A stretch of 64,000 nucleotides of DNA. It comes from Lytechinus variegatus (lineage: Eukaryota > Echinodermata > Echinoidea > Temnopleuroida > Toxopneustidae). Location: NCBI RefSeq assembly GCF_018143015.1, contig NC_054740.1:54732796-54796795 (forward strand), given 5' to 3'. Every line of letters starts with the position of its first letter. Position 1 is the stretch's first letter. Of the stretch, positions 30,319 through 42,459 are shown piece after piece. The notes under the pieces were generated by a model, which did no database searches, was not told where the DNA came from, and was given only the letters and a program-made list of their open reading frames with translations. Made by a program: the position numbers and the translations under genes.

Positions 30319-32265
30319 ATCAGTTTTTGTATTCATTATGCACTAAGATTACATCGTTTATATTATGGGTTATTTTGTATATTGCATATATTAAAAATAT
30401 TGTATCATTTTGAACGCAGTAGTAAAAGCAAAAAAAAGAACACAAACAAAATATAGATAATACACTTTCAAACTGAATAGCGTTTTATCATTAAACGAGG
30501 GTGAATGACTTATCGTTCATATTAATTACGTACAGAATTGCATAAATTCCGGATCTGATTACACTCTTACCAAATGAACGGGTATAACAGCATTCTGGCA
30601 ATAAAACCAAGAGCTTAAATATATGTTGATTGACGACGAGGAAGTATTATTAATTTGGAAGAGATGTTGTTTATTTTCATGTGAAATTGGTTTGCTGCTG
30701 GGTCAGTCGGCTCGTGTTTTATGGCGGGTTCGTTCACATTTGCTATAAAGTGAGTCGCAAATATCAAACCACAGGACGGAGACTGTGGGAGGGTCTGTTC
30801 ACATTTTCCACATTCAAATGTTATCATAAAGCCATTCAAAGCAATGTCACGTTGAAAATGATTTAAAATGGTGAGAAAAAATAACAGTCCGTAATCTTCG
30901 CATACTGTTAAATGTATTTGGGGATTAATAAAAGTTACATAGGCCTAAAGAGAATATTTTCTTTAAGAAATATATATATTTTGAAACCACAATAATATTT
31001 TAGCATTGCAACATTTTGACATTAATTGACTTCATTTTGCCTGTTGTCCAATTTTGATGTCTTTGATATAAGAATATTTTCGTATAAGGCCTATATATTG
31101 TTGCATACAGACGTATGGCTAAGTCTTTGAATCGCTACTATGAATATTCCTTGCAATTTAGACTGTACTGTGGTAATGATTCAACAATTTTGAGAGAGGA
31201 ATATGGTGTGATTATTTGAATAATGGCAAGTGAGCGAAGAGAGCTAAAAAGAGAATGACTTTTTAGAATGAAAATCTCACCTCGTGACAGATCTTAACAA
31301 ATATCTAGAAAATAATTTCATGTTTTCCCTTGACTCTTGTAATTCCCTTCAATTTTATTCTTCAGAATTATTTTCCCCATTTTTTTTTGTAGTGGAACTT
31401 TTAACGGGGCAATTGCCAAGGCATCTACCCCGAGGGGACCTATATATTTTACGTTCACTAGTTAAATGTCTGATTTATTTTGGTTTTCAATCTTAACTTG
31501 TTCATTTATTCCTGTGTTTTACTGAACGAAAATATTTTCTATGGATTAGCAAAAACATGGAGACGGAAGGACGGACGGGGTGATTGGTTTAGGAGACACA
31601 TACACTTTGAAATATGCGCTTTTAATGAGAGCAGCATATACGCAACAACAAAAAAATGACCCGATATTTAGTGATGTCCAAAATAGATCCTCTATTTTTT
31701 TCTCTCGATAAAGATATCGGCAAGGAAATCGTTGAAGCTCGTTCGAAAGATGACGTTGATGTGAAATAAGACCGAGAGTCGTATTCCCGTCCCCTTTCTC
31801 TCTCTCTCTCTCTCTCTTCCTTCTTCATTAAGTTTACAGACCTCAAACCTTGATTAAAACGAAGGACCCCCTTTCCGTCTCCAAAGAGTAGATAATATAT
31901 TGACTGTCAAGATAATTGCAGGTTATTGAAAAGAGGGAAAACAAACAGGGATCCGTCCGTAAGCCACCTTATTGATGGTCGAAGAATCCATTCACAGAAT
32001 CCGCCGAGTGATGTCTTCATAAAAAGTGAACCTTTTGTTTGTTTATTTCTGGATTTTGTTTTATCTGATTGGAAAAAACGCTGTTGCCAGTGCCACCACG
32101 TTCATCTGTTATATGGAAATATTACGACATTTCCTTTACTTTGTTGTTGTTGTTGTTTCTTTAGGATGCCACCTCCCGGGCCTGTTTCTCCAATATTTTT
32201 TTGTTTTTTTCAAATTCTGGGTTTCGATTTTATAGATAAACATTCCAACATCGGAATCCGAAATA
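30319..32265. other. Gene-free stretch
   Basis: Unique AT-rich DNA with a (CT)n run at 31797-31816. No exon or RNA gene recognised. Confidence 0.5.
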
Positions 32266-33142
32266 TTTATCTACATATTATATATTTTTTTTTAATTAAT
32301 ACAAACTTCGAAGACGTTTCGATACTTTCAAATGGATACTTCAAAATCTTTCATTATATGTTTTGTTTTATTTTCTACTAACAAAAACTTCAAAGAACAT
32401 TTCTAATATTTTCCGAATAGATAAATCCAAATCTTTATCGCGCATGTCGTTTTTTCATCCAAAAATGAAAGAATAAGGATGAATTTTATTCACATATAAA
32501 ATTTAGGTCCACCCACACCGATGTTATAGCTGTATAAGATATCGATGCGCTGCAATTTCGTCAAAGTTTTGGTCACTATAAGAGGGGTGGGGGTGATTCT
32601 CCCCAATGTGCTGCCAGAAAAATTCACATTCGAAGAAGAATGGATGGACATGTCCCCGTATTCCCCGGAATCGCCACCTATATAATGAATCCATTACTTT
32701 TGTTATTTTCCATTATATTTAGCACGTCGTGAAGGAAATTTTCTCCATCCATTAAAACAACGGAGTCGAAATATCATAAATACGTCTTTTATTTGTAAAA
32801 ACATAATTTCCAAGAAATACTTTAAAGTGAATAGATTGAAAAAAAATGTTATCTAAGGGACTCTGCGCTTTGAACATCTTTTGTTTATGCTTAGTTTCTA
32901 GAATGTATTCTTATCTGCAAGTGTATAACACCATGCTGTTGTCAATGTTAATATCATTTTACATGGTGGTAAAGATTGGAATTATCTATTCAGAAATTAT
33001 TAGAAATGTTCTTTGAAGTTTTTGTTAGTAGAAAATAAAACAAAACATATCATGAAAGATTTTGAAGTATCCATTTGAAATATCAAACATCTTTGAAGTT
33101 TGAATTAATTGAAAAATATATATAATAATGTAGATGAATAAA
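32266..33142. mobile_element. Long inverted-repeat element, ~150-bp arms
   Basis: The left arm (32266-32415) contains AATACAAACTTCGAAGACGT and TTTTGTTTTATTTTCTACTA. The right arm (32997-33142) is its reverse complement with high identity (TAGTAGAAAATAAAACAAAA). About 580 bp lie between. No target duplication or transposase is visible. It could be a foldback transposon or an inverted duplication. Confidence 0.7.
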
Positions 33143-33744
33143 TACCACAATTTAACAAAACAAAACAGATTAAAACAAAATCCGTACAGGCGTGGATATA
33201 TAGGCCCCTGTACATGAAGGAGAGTACTCTTGAACTAAATTTAAAGAGACACTCAACACATTTACATAATTGTAAATGTCTATTAACACATTGAATCAAA
33301 ATGAAAGGGTCGTGTGCAATTCACCTATTCTGAGAATGATTGTATTCAGTGCTAATCCGATACACCCAAAATGGCGCCCATTCGTATACCATGCCAACCC
33401 TTTGTGTATGCAATTGATTCAATTACGCGGTTCATTTTCTGTCGTTACTGATTAAAAGCCAACCTCCGTTAATTGACCCCCGTACCTAACCCGTCTATTA
33501 TTGATACCAACGTGAGTTGGTAGTCACTCGGGCGAGAGTAATTATTTGCCCATTGGGACCAATTTGTAGAAGTAATTTAACAGTCGCTGATGCGAGCATG
33601 GTAAAACAGTATTGTCCCCGCCAAGCCTCGTTGGGGGTAACAAGTGATGGGGTCGGACCACGGACAAAAAACACCTCTCTAACATGATTATAAGGAGATT
33701 TATATCTGAGGTAGATGTTAAACTACTCTGAGCAATAGTGTATT
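33143..33744. other. Gene-free stretch with non-repetitive mixed-composition block
   Basis: 33440-33610 is less AT-biased than its flanks and has no visible repeat (CTCCGTTAATTGACC, ACCCGTCTATTATTG). It might be a conserved non-coding element; nothing in the sequence proves it. Confidence 0.3.
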
Positions 33745-33925
33745 CGTTCGTTCGTTAATCAATTCATTTGTTTGTTGTTCGTTCATTCATTCATTTATTC
33801 ATTCGTTCGTTCGTTCATTCATTCATTCATCCATCCATTCTTTCATTTATCCATCCATCCATTCATTCATCCTCTCACCCATTCATTCGTTCATGCACTC
33901 ATTCATTCATTCATTCATTCAGTGT
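33745..33925. repeat. (CATT)n/(CGTT)n microsatellite
   Basis: About 180 bp of tetramers CATT, CGTT and CATC. The open frame with repeated S, F, I and H over it is an artefact. Confidence 0.9.
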
Positions 33926-34360
33926 GCTAATAATGTCACTGTTGGAAAGTCAGTGTAGCCCATTAGTAATTATATGCGATGTTTCATTCAACTAATTAAG
34001 AAAATTCATCATTTTGGACTAATATTTTTTCTTTCTTTTATATTCCTATTCTGTGATTAATTTCATTGATCTTCCATCCGCATTCAACTCCTTTTTTAAA
34101 AAGTTACAAACTTCATCCTATTCCATTATGCCTAAGTATTGCACTACTACATTCCAATAGCAAAACTGATAATAATCATAGAGTGATACTGATACTAATC
34201 ATGAAAATTTATATCCATCGAATGGATATCCACTCATTGAAAATTGTATCACTGATGTCATGTGTCGTCAATTCTGGCAAATCAATGCATTTCCTATATA
34301 ATCACATGATGAGATTCGAAACGTGCGCCTTACGTATCGAAACACGAACCATATCCACTG

Positions 34361-34587
34361 TTTTACCATACGATCAATACTCGGTATCACAAGAACAAGA
34401 TGATTTACAATACGTCAAATTGCCATTTCGTTTCAACCTAAACAAATACATATAGGGATTCGAACCCTATAGAAAATCAAGCCCGACCATATAAATTATT
34501 CCGAATTACCTTACGACCAATGCTCGGTATTACAAGAACAAAATGATTCCCAATATACATCGAATTGCGTTTGCATTCCAATCTAAT
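34361..34587 (+). repeat. Direct duplication of ~80 bp (147-bp spacing)
   Basis: TTACCATACGATCAATACTC with GGTATCACAAGAACAAGATG (34361-34442) recurs as TTACCTTACGACCAATGCTC with GGTATTACAAGAACAAAATG (34508-34587), about 80% identical. The two copies differ by frame-breaking changes, so this is not a coding repeat. Confidence 0.75.
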
Positions 34588-36239
34588 AGTGAGTGAATGA
34601 ATACTCCGTGTGATATGGGAGCCTATTTCACAGAGAGTTGTGTTCAACTATCAAGCGTAAGTCTCAAAATGCGCGCTGCTGATTGGTTACAAAATCGAGT
34701 TGCTTGTGATTTTTAGAGTTGTGTTCGATTGCAACCATTCCTGAAACGAAGCCCCGTGCTCTTGGGAGGAGTGATGATCTATTCTAATCAGATTAGAGTG
34801 CTTCAATCAGGATCTACTTGACAGTCAAATAGCATTAGTGTACTAACCACCTCATCAACTTCTAAGAGAGAGGAAGAGAGAGAGAGAGAAGGGGGGGGGG
34901 GTACTCGGATCTTATTCTTATGTGATACGCTACTGATATGTTGTCACAGTGACTTCGGCAAAAAACGAGTTAAAGCTGAATTTATCCCATAAGTTATGTT
35001 TTCTTTTAATTCCACTCTGAAATTTCCACATAGGCCCTACGTCAAATTGATAACTTTAAAATCCCGAGCATAAAAAAGGATTTTATTCCAAAAAATAAAT
35101 TCATATTGCTTTGTTCTTCATTAGGAATGAAATAAAGACGTTCGAATTTCGGAATTGCAACTCTTTCAGTTAGACCTAAATGGTTATTATTTCAGAAGTA
35201 CTTACGAATGTGCCTATTTTTTGCTGTATTTTCCCTTTTAAAGAATTAGCATTACCTGTTTTTTTTTCTTTTTCTTCTTTGTCTTCTACTACTTCTATAT
35301 TTGTTTTAAGTAAACCTTACTGAATCACTTAATGGCATCGACGTGACAAAATTTTGAAACTTTCCGGTAATTAACCTCATGAACCTTTTAAAAAGTAATA
35401 TATTATGAACAATGAATACTCTGCAACGGAAAGTGACTTATCGCGGCCACCATAGACACACCTTGGAACATTATCATTCATGTATACGCCTCGAAGGGAT
35501 GAATTATTTTGAAGAGTTCACGCGGGTTTTCACGAAATCTACCCCCGTGGCTAGCCGGATAGATGACACTCCCTTGGGTGTAAAAGATACTGGGTCGGGA
35601 ATGAACAAATAGGTAAGGTGGGACTCTCGCATTTGGGATGTACGCTCTACGCGCGAAGGGTTTGCTGGATATGCGAAATCTTGCAAAAGAAGAAAAGGAA
35701 GATTTTACGTTATCTATGCTCACTTTATTTGATTATTTCTATAAGAAAGTGACTAACGCTCGAACATAGGGGCCTATATACAACTTGATGCTACTGTCTG
35801 ATTTCGAAGCATTATAATGTATTATACCAGTTTATAAGCATTGTACTTTAACCTCTTTTCGTTTTCTGTCGTGTGTGAACGGCTTTAGAAAGAAGAAAAG
35901 GTAATTTGTTTCATTTGATGGTTCCATGAAAGTTGGTTTGATAAAATTATTGTTTCAATAATTTAATTTGCATGTATGGCATACTCAGCCTTGTAAACCG
36001 TCAAATGGGCAATGCTCATGCACCAAAAGTCAGTATCACAAAAATTTAATGTTCCCCATAATGCACTTCGTACGCCTGTAAGCCATGCACTAGGATCGAC
36101 TGATCTATATGCATATTCTGTAGTTTTCTCATTACACAGATGTAGTTAATAGGCAGATCCAGGAGAGGGGGCCGAAGGCTCCAAAGTCCCGTCTTTCGGA
36201 TGCAAAAAAGGGGGGATAAGATATATAAACCTCTCAAAA
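34588..36239. other. Gene-free stretch
   Basis: Contains a (GA)n(G)n run at 34866-34902 and otherwise unique DNA. The GC-richer block 35440-35680 has open frames on both strands without recognisable domains. Confidence 0.5.
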
Positions 36240-36625
36240 AGTTTGGAGATCTGTGTTTTGCCATTAATTTCTTCCTACTCCCAATTTTAAACAATGCATA
36301 TTTTACATCATTCGAAAGATAATTTAATTTTCTTTAAAATTATACCATGCTTGTTATGATCATATCATGACGAAAAGAGCAGGATTCAAATGTGTTGGAT
36401 GAGGTCTGAATTGAAAAGCTGCAAAATGAGCAAAAGGGTTTGGAAATTTGAGTTTTGACCATTACTTTCTCCCAACTCCCAATTTTACACAATGCATATT
36501 TGATATCATTCAAAAGATAATTTAATTCTCTTTAAGATGATACCATGCTTGTTATGATCATGCCATCACGAAAAGGGCAGGATTCAAAAGTGTTGGATGA
36601 GGTCTGAATTGAAAAGCTGCAAAAC
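36240..36625 (+). repeat. Two-copy tandem repeat, ~195-bp unit
   Basis: GGAGATCTGTGTTTTGCCAT ... GAAAAGCTGCAAAATGA, then GGAAATTTGAGTTTTGACCA ... GAAAAGCTGCAAAACGA. Shared blocks include AATGCATATTT and ATACCATGCTTGTTATGATC. About 90% identical. Confidence 0.85.
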
Positions 36626-36849
36626 GAACAGAAATAGTCATGAAGGGTCAATACAGAACATGGTTCTTTTGTTTGTGTCATTAGAGATGAAAATGCATTC
36701 AAACCAAGCTCCTGCTTCTGTAGTGATGGTTCTGTGAGATAACATGGTTTGTGTCGTTTTTGCATGTTTGTTTGTTATGTTTTTGCTTGTGCAGAGGTGT
36801 GTTTGATTCCATGTTAATGTTGATGTTAAGGTGCATGAAAACAGTTAAA

Positions 36850-37330
36850 AGAAATTACTGAAAAACTCACTCATCACCACGGAAAAAACAACAGTGACTG
36901 CCAATATTGCGTCATTTTGCAACTTTGGAATTTTGACCTTGCCCCACATTTCAAGGCACTGCACGTCCATGTGAATGATAATCATATCATATAGGCTATC
37001 ATTTTAAAGAAAATCAAATGCTCTATTCATTGATATTAATTACACATTGATATTTGCTAAAACCGTTGAGGAATTATCGGTCAAAGTAAAAACAAAACCG
37101 CTGAGAAACTCACGCATCACCACGAAAAAAGAACATATTGTGCCATTTTACAGCTTTTGAATTTTGACCTTGCCCCACATTTCAAGGCTCTAAACCTCCA
37201 TGTGAACCATAATCATATAGGGTATCATCTTAAAGAGAAATAAATGTTCTATTCATTGATATTAATTTCACATTGATATTTACTAAAACCGAAGAGGAAT
37301 TATCGATCAAAATCAGATTTCCAAACTTTT
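36850..37330 (+). repeat. Two-copy tandem repeat, ~230-bp unit
   Basis: Both copies contain CTCA(C/T)(G/T)CATCACCACG, GAATTTTGACCTTGCCCCAC, ATTTCAAGGC, TCCATGTGAA and TCTATTCATTGATATTAAT. About 85-90% identical. Together with 36240-36625 this shows repeated local duplication. Confidence 0.85.
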
Positions 37331-38217
37331 TTGAGGAGTTTATAAAAAGGGAAAGGAGATTAGAAAAAAAGAAGAGGAAAACTAAAAAAACGAAACTAAG
37401 CTATGTAAACATAGTGGATATAATAAGGTGAGGGGAAGACTTGAAAAATAAAAATTAGAAATCTTTCATACCTCCATCTTCTTTAGATTTCCATACTCTT
37501 TTTACATTCGATGTCGTGAAAAGAAGGAGTATGAGGCCAACTTTCAACTTTTTTTTCATATTTTATGACATGAAAGGTACAAGCAGTTTAATAACTTTGT
37601 CACATATTTTTGTTGTAAATTTGAACACTCTTAAATGAATTATAAACGATTGGAATTGCGGGTTAATAATAAATATTGTAATGATGCTCCATTCGTTTTA
37701 CATGCAAGCAGGCAACACGTATATATCTCTACCATATTCTCCCCGTTGGGATGTAGGCTTAAACCAATTGCCTGGTATTATTAATATCCATGTATAACCT
37801 TCGCGCTGCGTGGATGGCCTGTCGATGAAATATAGCGAACTCAACCGCTAATTCGTCGTCGACTTCGTCCTCGTCCGTCAATTTAGTGTAATTCATATCG
37901 GATTGATTGAGGGATGATAGATTTTGGTGAAAATGTATGATGGGCCGGGTACACTGGAAATTCTCAGACAGATTGTATTTTCTTGTGTTTAATATATCTT
38001 ACTGTTTTGTCATTTTGTTGGAGCCAGAAGGCCTACGTAAATTTGTAAGATATTACAATTTCACGTCTCCCTGCATTCTTTATATAAATGTATTTCTCTA
38101 CGATGAAATTCCTGATTGAAAAAAAAACCCGCATTTACCTTTCATTTTTATTTTCTTAGCGTTTAAAGCCAATACGTTAAACTAATATTATACGGAATAT
38201 CGGGAACATATTGATGG
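37331..38217. other. Gene-free stretch
   Basis: Unique DNA. A mixed-composition, CpG-containing block at 37790-37930 (TTCGTCGTCGACTTCGTCC) stands out slightly. No exon recognised. Confidence 0.45.
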
Positions 38218-38770
38218 GGGTACATACATACATACATTTAATATTTATATAGCGCTTTTCCATGTAAACATGCTCAAAGCGCTTTACAGTATCATATTAT
38301 AATTATGTTGAATATTCTGCTCTCCAAGTGCTAACAATATTAATCAAATGGATATTACAAAGAAAATAAATAGGTCTTTAGTTTGTTTTTGAATAATTGC
38401 AGTGAAGGACATGAGCGGATGTTGATAGGGAGATTATTCCAAATACTGGGACCTGTGAAACCTATGCATTGTTGACCTTTCTTGGAGTTCATTCTTGGGA
38501 CTTGTAAAAGAAAAGGGTCTGTTCTAGAACGTAATGAATATTGACTTTGTTGAACTGGAGAAAACAGACATGATATGTATTGTGGTGTTAGGTTATTCAT
38601 GGACATGTAAACAAGCAATGCAATCTTATATGTAATTCTCTTTCTTACCGGTAACCAATGAAGTTCTTTGAACAAAGGAGACACATGATCATATTTTCTA
38701 GCCATTGAAATAATACGAGCTGCACGATTCTGAATATACCAAAATGCTATACGTCTTATATATTCATATA
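38218..38770 (-). mobile_element. LINE 3' end: reverse-transcriptase C-terminus and 3' tail
   Basis: A minus-strand frame (to 38355) reads IQNRAARIISMARKYDHVSP, LFKELHWLPVRKRITYKIAL, and GPSIWNNLPINIRSCPSLQL before FKNKLKTYLFSL and a stop. This is the C-terminal region of the CR1/L2-type reverse-transcriptase ORF. Downstream come CTGTAAAGCGCTTTGAGCAT and AAAAGCGCTATATAAATATT, then a (ATGT)n tail (38220-38237), the typical 3' terminus of that group. The 5' part is truncated near 38770, the usual result of incomplete reverse transcription. Confidence 0.85.
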
Positions 38771-40984
38771 AAATGAAACGAATACATTCATGATGAATAT
38801 ACAATGTTTCTTCGCTTGAGTAAAATGACTCTATAACTATTGGTAGAGTTCAGTGATAGAGGCCCATGATGCAGGTCATGTAATGCACTCAAAGAGCAAT
38901 GCCTGCTCACAAGTTGGAAAGTGCACCAGAAAGTAAAGTTTAAATATGGATTCTCGATATGACGATCCGAGGCAAAATAAGGCTGAGCTGTTTATTCATA
39001 GTTTTCATGGAAATACCTCCATATTTAGACCCTGAATTTAGTTACCAAAGCGAAATTTAATGAAAATTTGTGAGATGGGGCTGGTAAAGGATTTAGTAGT
39101 CCCACTCGTAGCTATTTATGCAGGCAGCATCCTACGTCATACTAATATCGAGGCATTTAGTTACCCCGAAAGAATGTGCTATTTTGACGGTAACAATCCT
39201 TCATGGTCTATGGATTTCATGTGCTGCAAGGACACTCATTTTGGTTGGCATCGCTTCTAATTATGTGATGTTGCGTGAGTCGTGTACTTTTTATCAAATA
39301 TATTCAGAGTTGCACATGGAGCATCCTTAATTAATATATTTCGTTTTTTTTTTCATAATTAGGATTTGATGGACTATGCACACTGTTGACTCGCGTTTCC
39401 ATGGACAAGTATGACTGTATAGTGATGGAGTGATGAAAGTTTTCCAAGTTGTAATCGTATATTTTTTATGATTTCATTTGACAGTCTTTTGTTATATCAG
39501 TCTTCTCGTTGTTAAATCAATACTAATTATTATGGCCATCATCATCATCATCATCATCACATCTACTACCACTAATCATCATCATGCACCCGCATAACTT
39601 ACATTATTACCACACACACACACACACACCCCACACACATAAACCATCGATGTAAGTTGCTCTATATATTATAGGAAATATTCATCAATTTAGGATTCCC
39701 CCAATAACCTCCCCCCCCAAAAAAAATAATAAAAAAATAAAAAAAAAATAATAACAATGAATAAACTTGAAAATAAAACCAAATAATACTAAGATTAAAA
39801 AAGAAATGAAACTTCTACTTGTACGTTGGTATTAAAAATGCATAGAACTTTTTTATTCATTTGAATAACGACAAAACAGCAATGCTGATTAAATGAATTG
39901 CTCAAGGATATAAGTGTCACTCATGACAGTATGGATAGTCAAGCGACTTTGATGGCTTGTTCACAGCACCTCCATTGTATTAACGCGGGAATTTTTTATG
40001 GTAAATTTGATTTCGACAAAGTATATTATTGTAAAACCACTGGACCTGTATGCACTTCCCATTACATGTTTTTTTTTAAACATGAATCCGGTTAAAGCTG
40101 GCGTCGGCATACAGCGAGCACATGATTTGAAAGGGTTTAGAGGAATTTTCGTCAATTTGGATTAAAAAGTAATCATGAATTTTATGTGAATTCCGAAGGT
40201 AAATTATGTATGTGATGATAATTCAAGAACAATATGAAGTGTGATCACATTTTACCTTGATGTCGTTTAAAAATTATTAAATAGATATTAAAAAGAACCG
40301 GAAGTGATTAAACGACGCACAGGTGACTTGGTGTGGACAATGGAAATTACAAACACTTCAGTTGATTGGCCCTTCATTCAGATTGTAATTACTAACACTC
40401 GTGCTGATTGGCTTGTCAAGTAGCAATAAAGAAAACTCGTGAGATACGAGACGGGAGGAGGTGTCATGTGAAGAACCAGAATAGGGGAAGGGAGTCAGAG
40501 AGGATCGATATACTAAGATGACCCAATTCCTGAAGAGAAGGTGACCAGAGGACAGTGAACACGGGGATGGATGGGTAGTATGAGAGAGTTAAGCCCCAGT
40601 AGCAATTTTGTCTATTTTCTTTGTGCTATACCTCTCTGCGGTATTAGGTGATCTCTGTACTCTTTGGGAGATTTCTAAAGATCCCCGGAAACAAATGAAA
40701 CACCGATTAAACTTATTCAATGCCTGCATTTATGTTCGGAAAAAGAAAGATGTAATCTTAACGATCTAATCTTAAAGAAACCTCGATTTTTTTTCAGTTC
40801 GCGTTCACATCCGATGTTATAGAAATCAAATGATTTGGGATCTGTTGAGCGTGGTCGACGAAATCATTCTGACATTGAAGAGAAAAGCAAAATACAAACT
40901 ATAAAGTGCCACGTCTATATGAAAATGAAAATCCATTGTTCGAAATAGAATTCTGAAACAGAAATACTCCAAAAATTCGTTTTG
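38771..40984. other. Gene-free stretch with microsatellites
   Basis: Unique DNA with (ATC)n at 39538-39560, (CA)n at 39612-39640, and an A-rich run at 39718-39762. No exon recognised. Confidence 0.5.
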
Positions 40985-41180
40985 CCCAAATTGATCATGG
41001 ACCTGGCAGCCGCTGTGCAGCGCCAGATCGACGTAGCTCTATCCCTTGATTGTTAAACGCCAAAGGGTAGCAGCACCTTCCATTTCTTAACGTCTTTTGG
41101 TCTGACGCGGCCGGGGTGTGAACTCCCGACATCCCAGTTGTCAGGCGGACCCTCTACCAACTGAACCAACACACCGGCTT
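40985..41180 (-). mobile_element. tRNA-derived SINE, second family
   Basis: Minus strand from 41180: GCCGGTGTGTTGGTTCAGTT, GGTAGAG (A box), CCGCCTGACAACTGGGA, GGGAGTTCACACCCC (B box). Then GACGTTAAGAAATGG, AGGTGCTGCTACCC and CAAGGGATAGAGC. The body after the tRNA-like head, with its GACGTTAA motif, differs from the SINE at 26929. It is not a functional tRNA. Confidence 0.75.
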
Positions 41181-41306
41181 TGAATATGAATACCTTCCTC
41201 CCGTCCCCCTCTTCCCACCCAAAATAAAAGACTCGAACCTTTTACCTGCTTCAAGTGAAAGACTCGGAAAATGTTAACAAAGCTTACTTTTGTATATTCA
41301 AACCAG

Positions 41307-41441
41307 CAGAGGCGTCGATCCATTTTTCAGATGGGGAGGGGGGGGGGGCAAAATCATGAATCAACGTTCCAAAGGCGCTCGATCACACAAAACAAACAAA
41401 TCCACACACACACACACACACATAGGCCTATATATATACAT

Positions 41442-41472
<31 letters not shown>

Positions 41473-42459
41473 GAGGAAAAAATGACTACGAAGTGGTCGT
41501 TGCTCCTTGCTTCTCCATTTAATCAAGCTTTCGATCAATGCATGATCTTCCTCAGGAGCATAAATATATAAACAAAGTACAAATACAATACAATCATATA
41601 ATAATACAATATGATGGCCTCTAAAATAATCTAAACATGCTTCACGGTTACTTATAATTATATATATATATATATATATATGTGTGTGGGTATATATATA
41701 TATATATACATATATATATGACACATGAGAAAAAGACACATATCTCACCAACAAATTAATGCGAGCGCGAAGCGCGAGCTGAAATTTTTTAGTTCACTGT
41801 CCTGAAAACAGGAAAAAGGTACTTGTTTAGGACTGTAGTAACTCATGAGGAGGATACATATCTCACTACACAGATAATGCGAATGCTGAGAGCGAGCTTG
41901 AATTTCTTTATATTCTGACCTGAAAGTCTGACATTTTAAGCATTTTTGGTATCAATGATTAAGACAGGTATCTAAAAGAACAATAGATGCGAGCGCAAAG
42001 CGCGAGCTGAAAATTTTGATGTTTCGATCTTAACAAAAATGACAGTTTAATGGACGTTATTAATAAAAAGAACAAGATGTAAATCTAACAAAGGATTATT
42101 GCATATCGAAGCGGGACTTCTTTTGAGGTTTAGAACTGAAAACGGGACATTCTATTCACCTATTTAATCCTGAAAGTATGGGTTTTTGCTCAAGAAATCA
42201 TGCAAGCGCGAAGCGCGAGCTAAAAAAATTTTACATTTCAATTGGAAAAGTGGACATTTTGAGCAAGCGATTTTAAATAAAGAACGAGTTGTGTATCTCA
42301 ATCTCGTTTGCTGATTTCTGTGGACCATGACAATCTTATTTTATTTTTGCACATACGGAATTATTGGGGGGGGGGCAAAACGATATGTTTGCCCTCCCCC
42401 AATATTTTCATTGGTGGGGCGATCGCCCCCTGCCCCCCCCCCCAGGATCGACGCCTCTG
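41307..42459 (+). mobile_element. hAT-family non-autonomous transposon, copy 2 (1153 bp)
   Basis: Ends are CAGAGGCGTCGATCC on both strands. Flanks CAAACCAG (41299-41306) and CAAGCCAG (42460-42467) agree at 7 of 8 positions, the expected 8-bp duplication. Inside, the motif GCGAGCGCGAAGCGCGAGCT or variants occur near 41759, 41878, 41988 and 42205, spaced by about 110 bp or twice that. It is the inverse-orientation relative of 18019-19082. No transposase is encoded, so mobility would need an enzyme from elsewhere. Confidence 0.9.
41403..41475. repeat. (CA)n(TA)n microsatellite inside hAT copy 2
   Basis: CA runs at 41404-41422 and 41442-41460, then TA. A further TA/TGTG block is at 41659-41720. 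The counterpart in copy 1 is 18905-18999. Confidence 0.85.

Noticed and set aside
33768..33995. 75-aa frame with repeated S, F, I, H
   Set aside because: Direct translation of the (CATT)n microsatellite.
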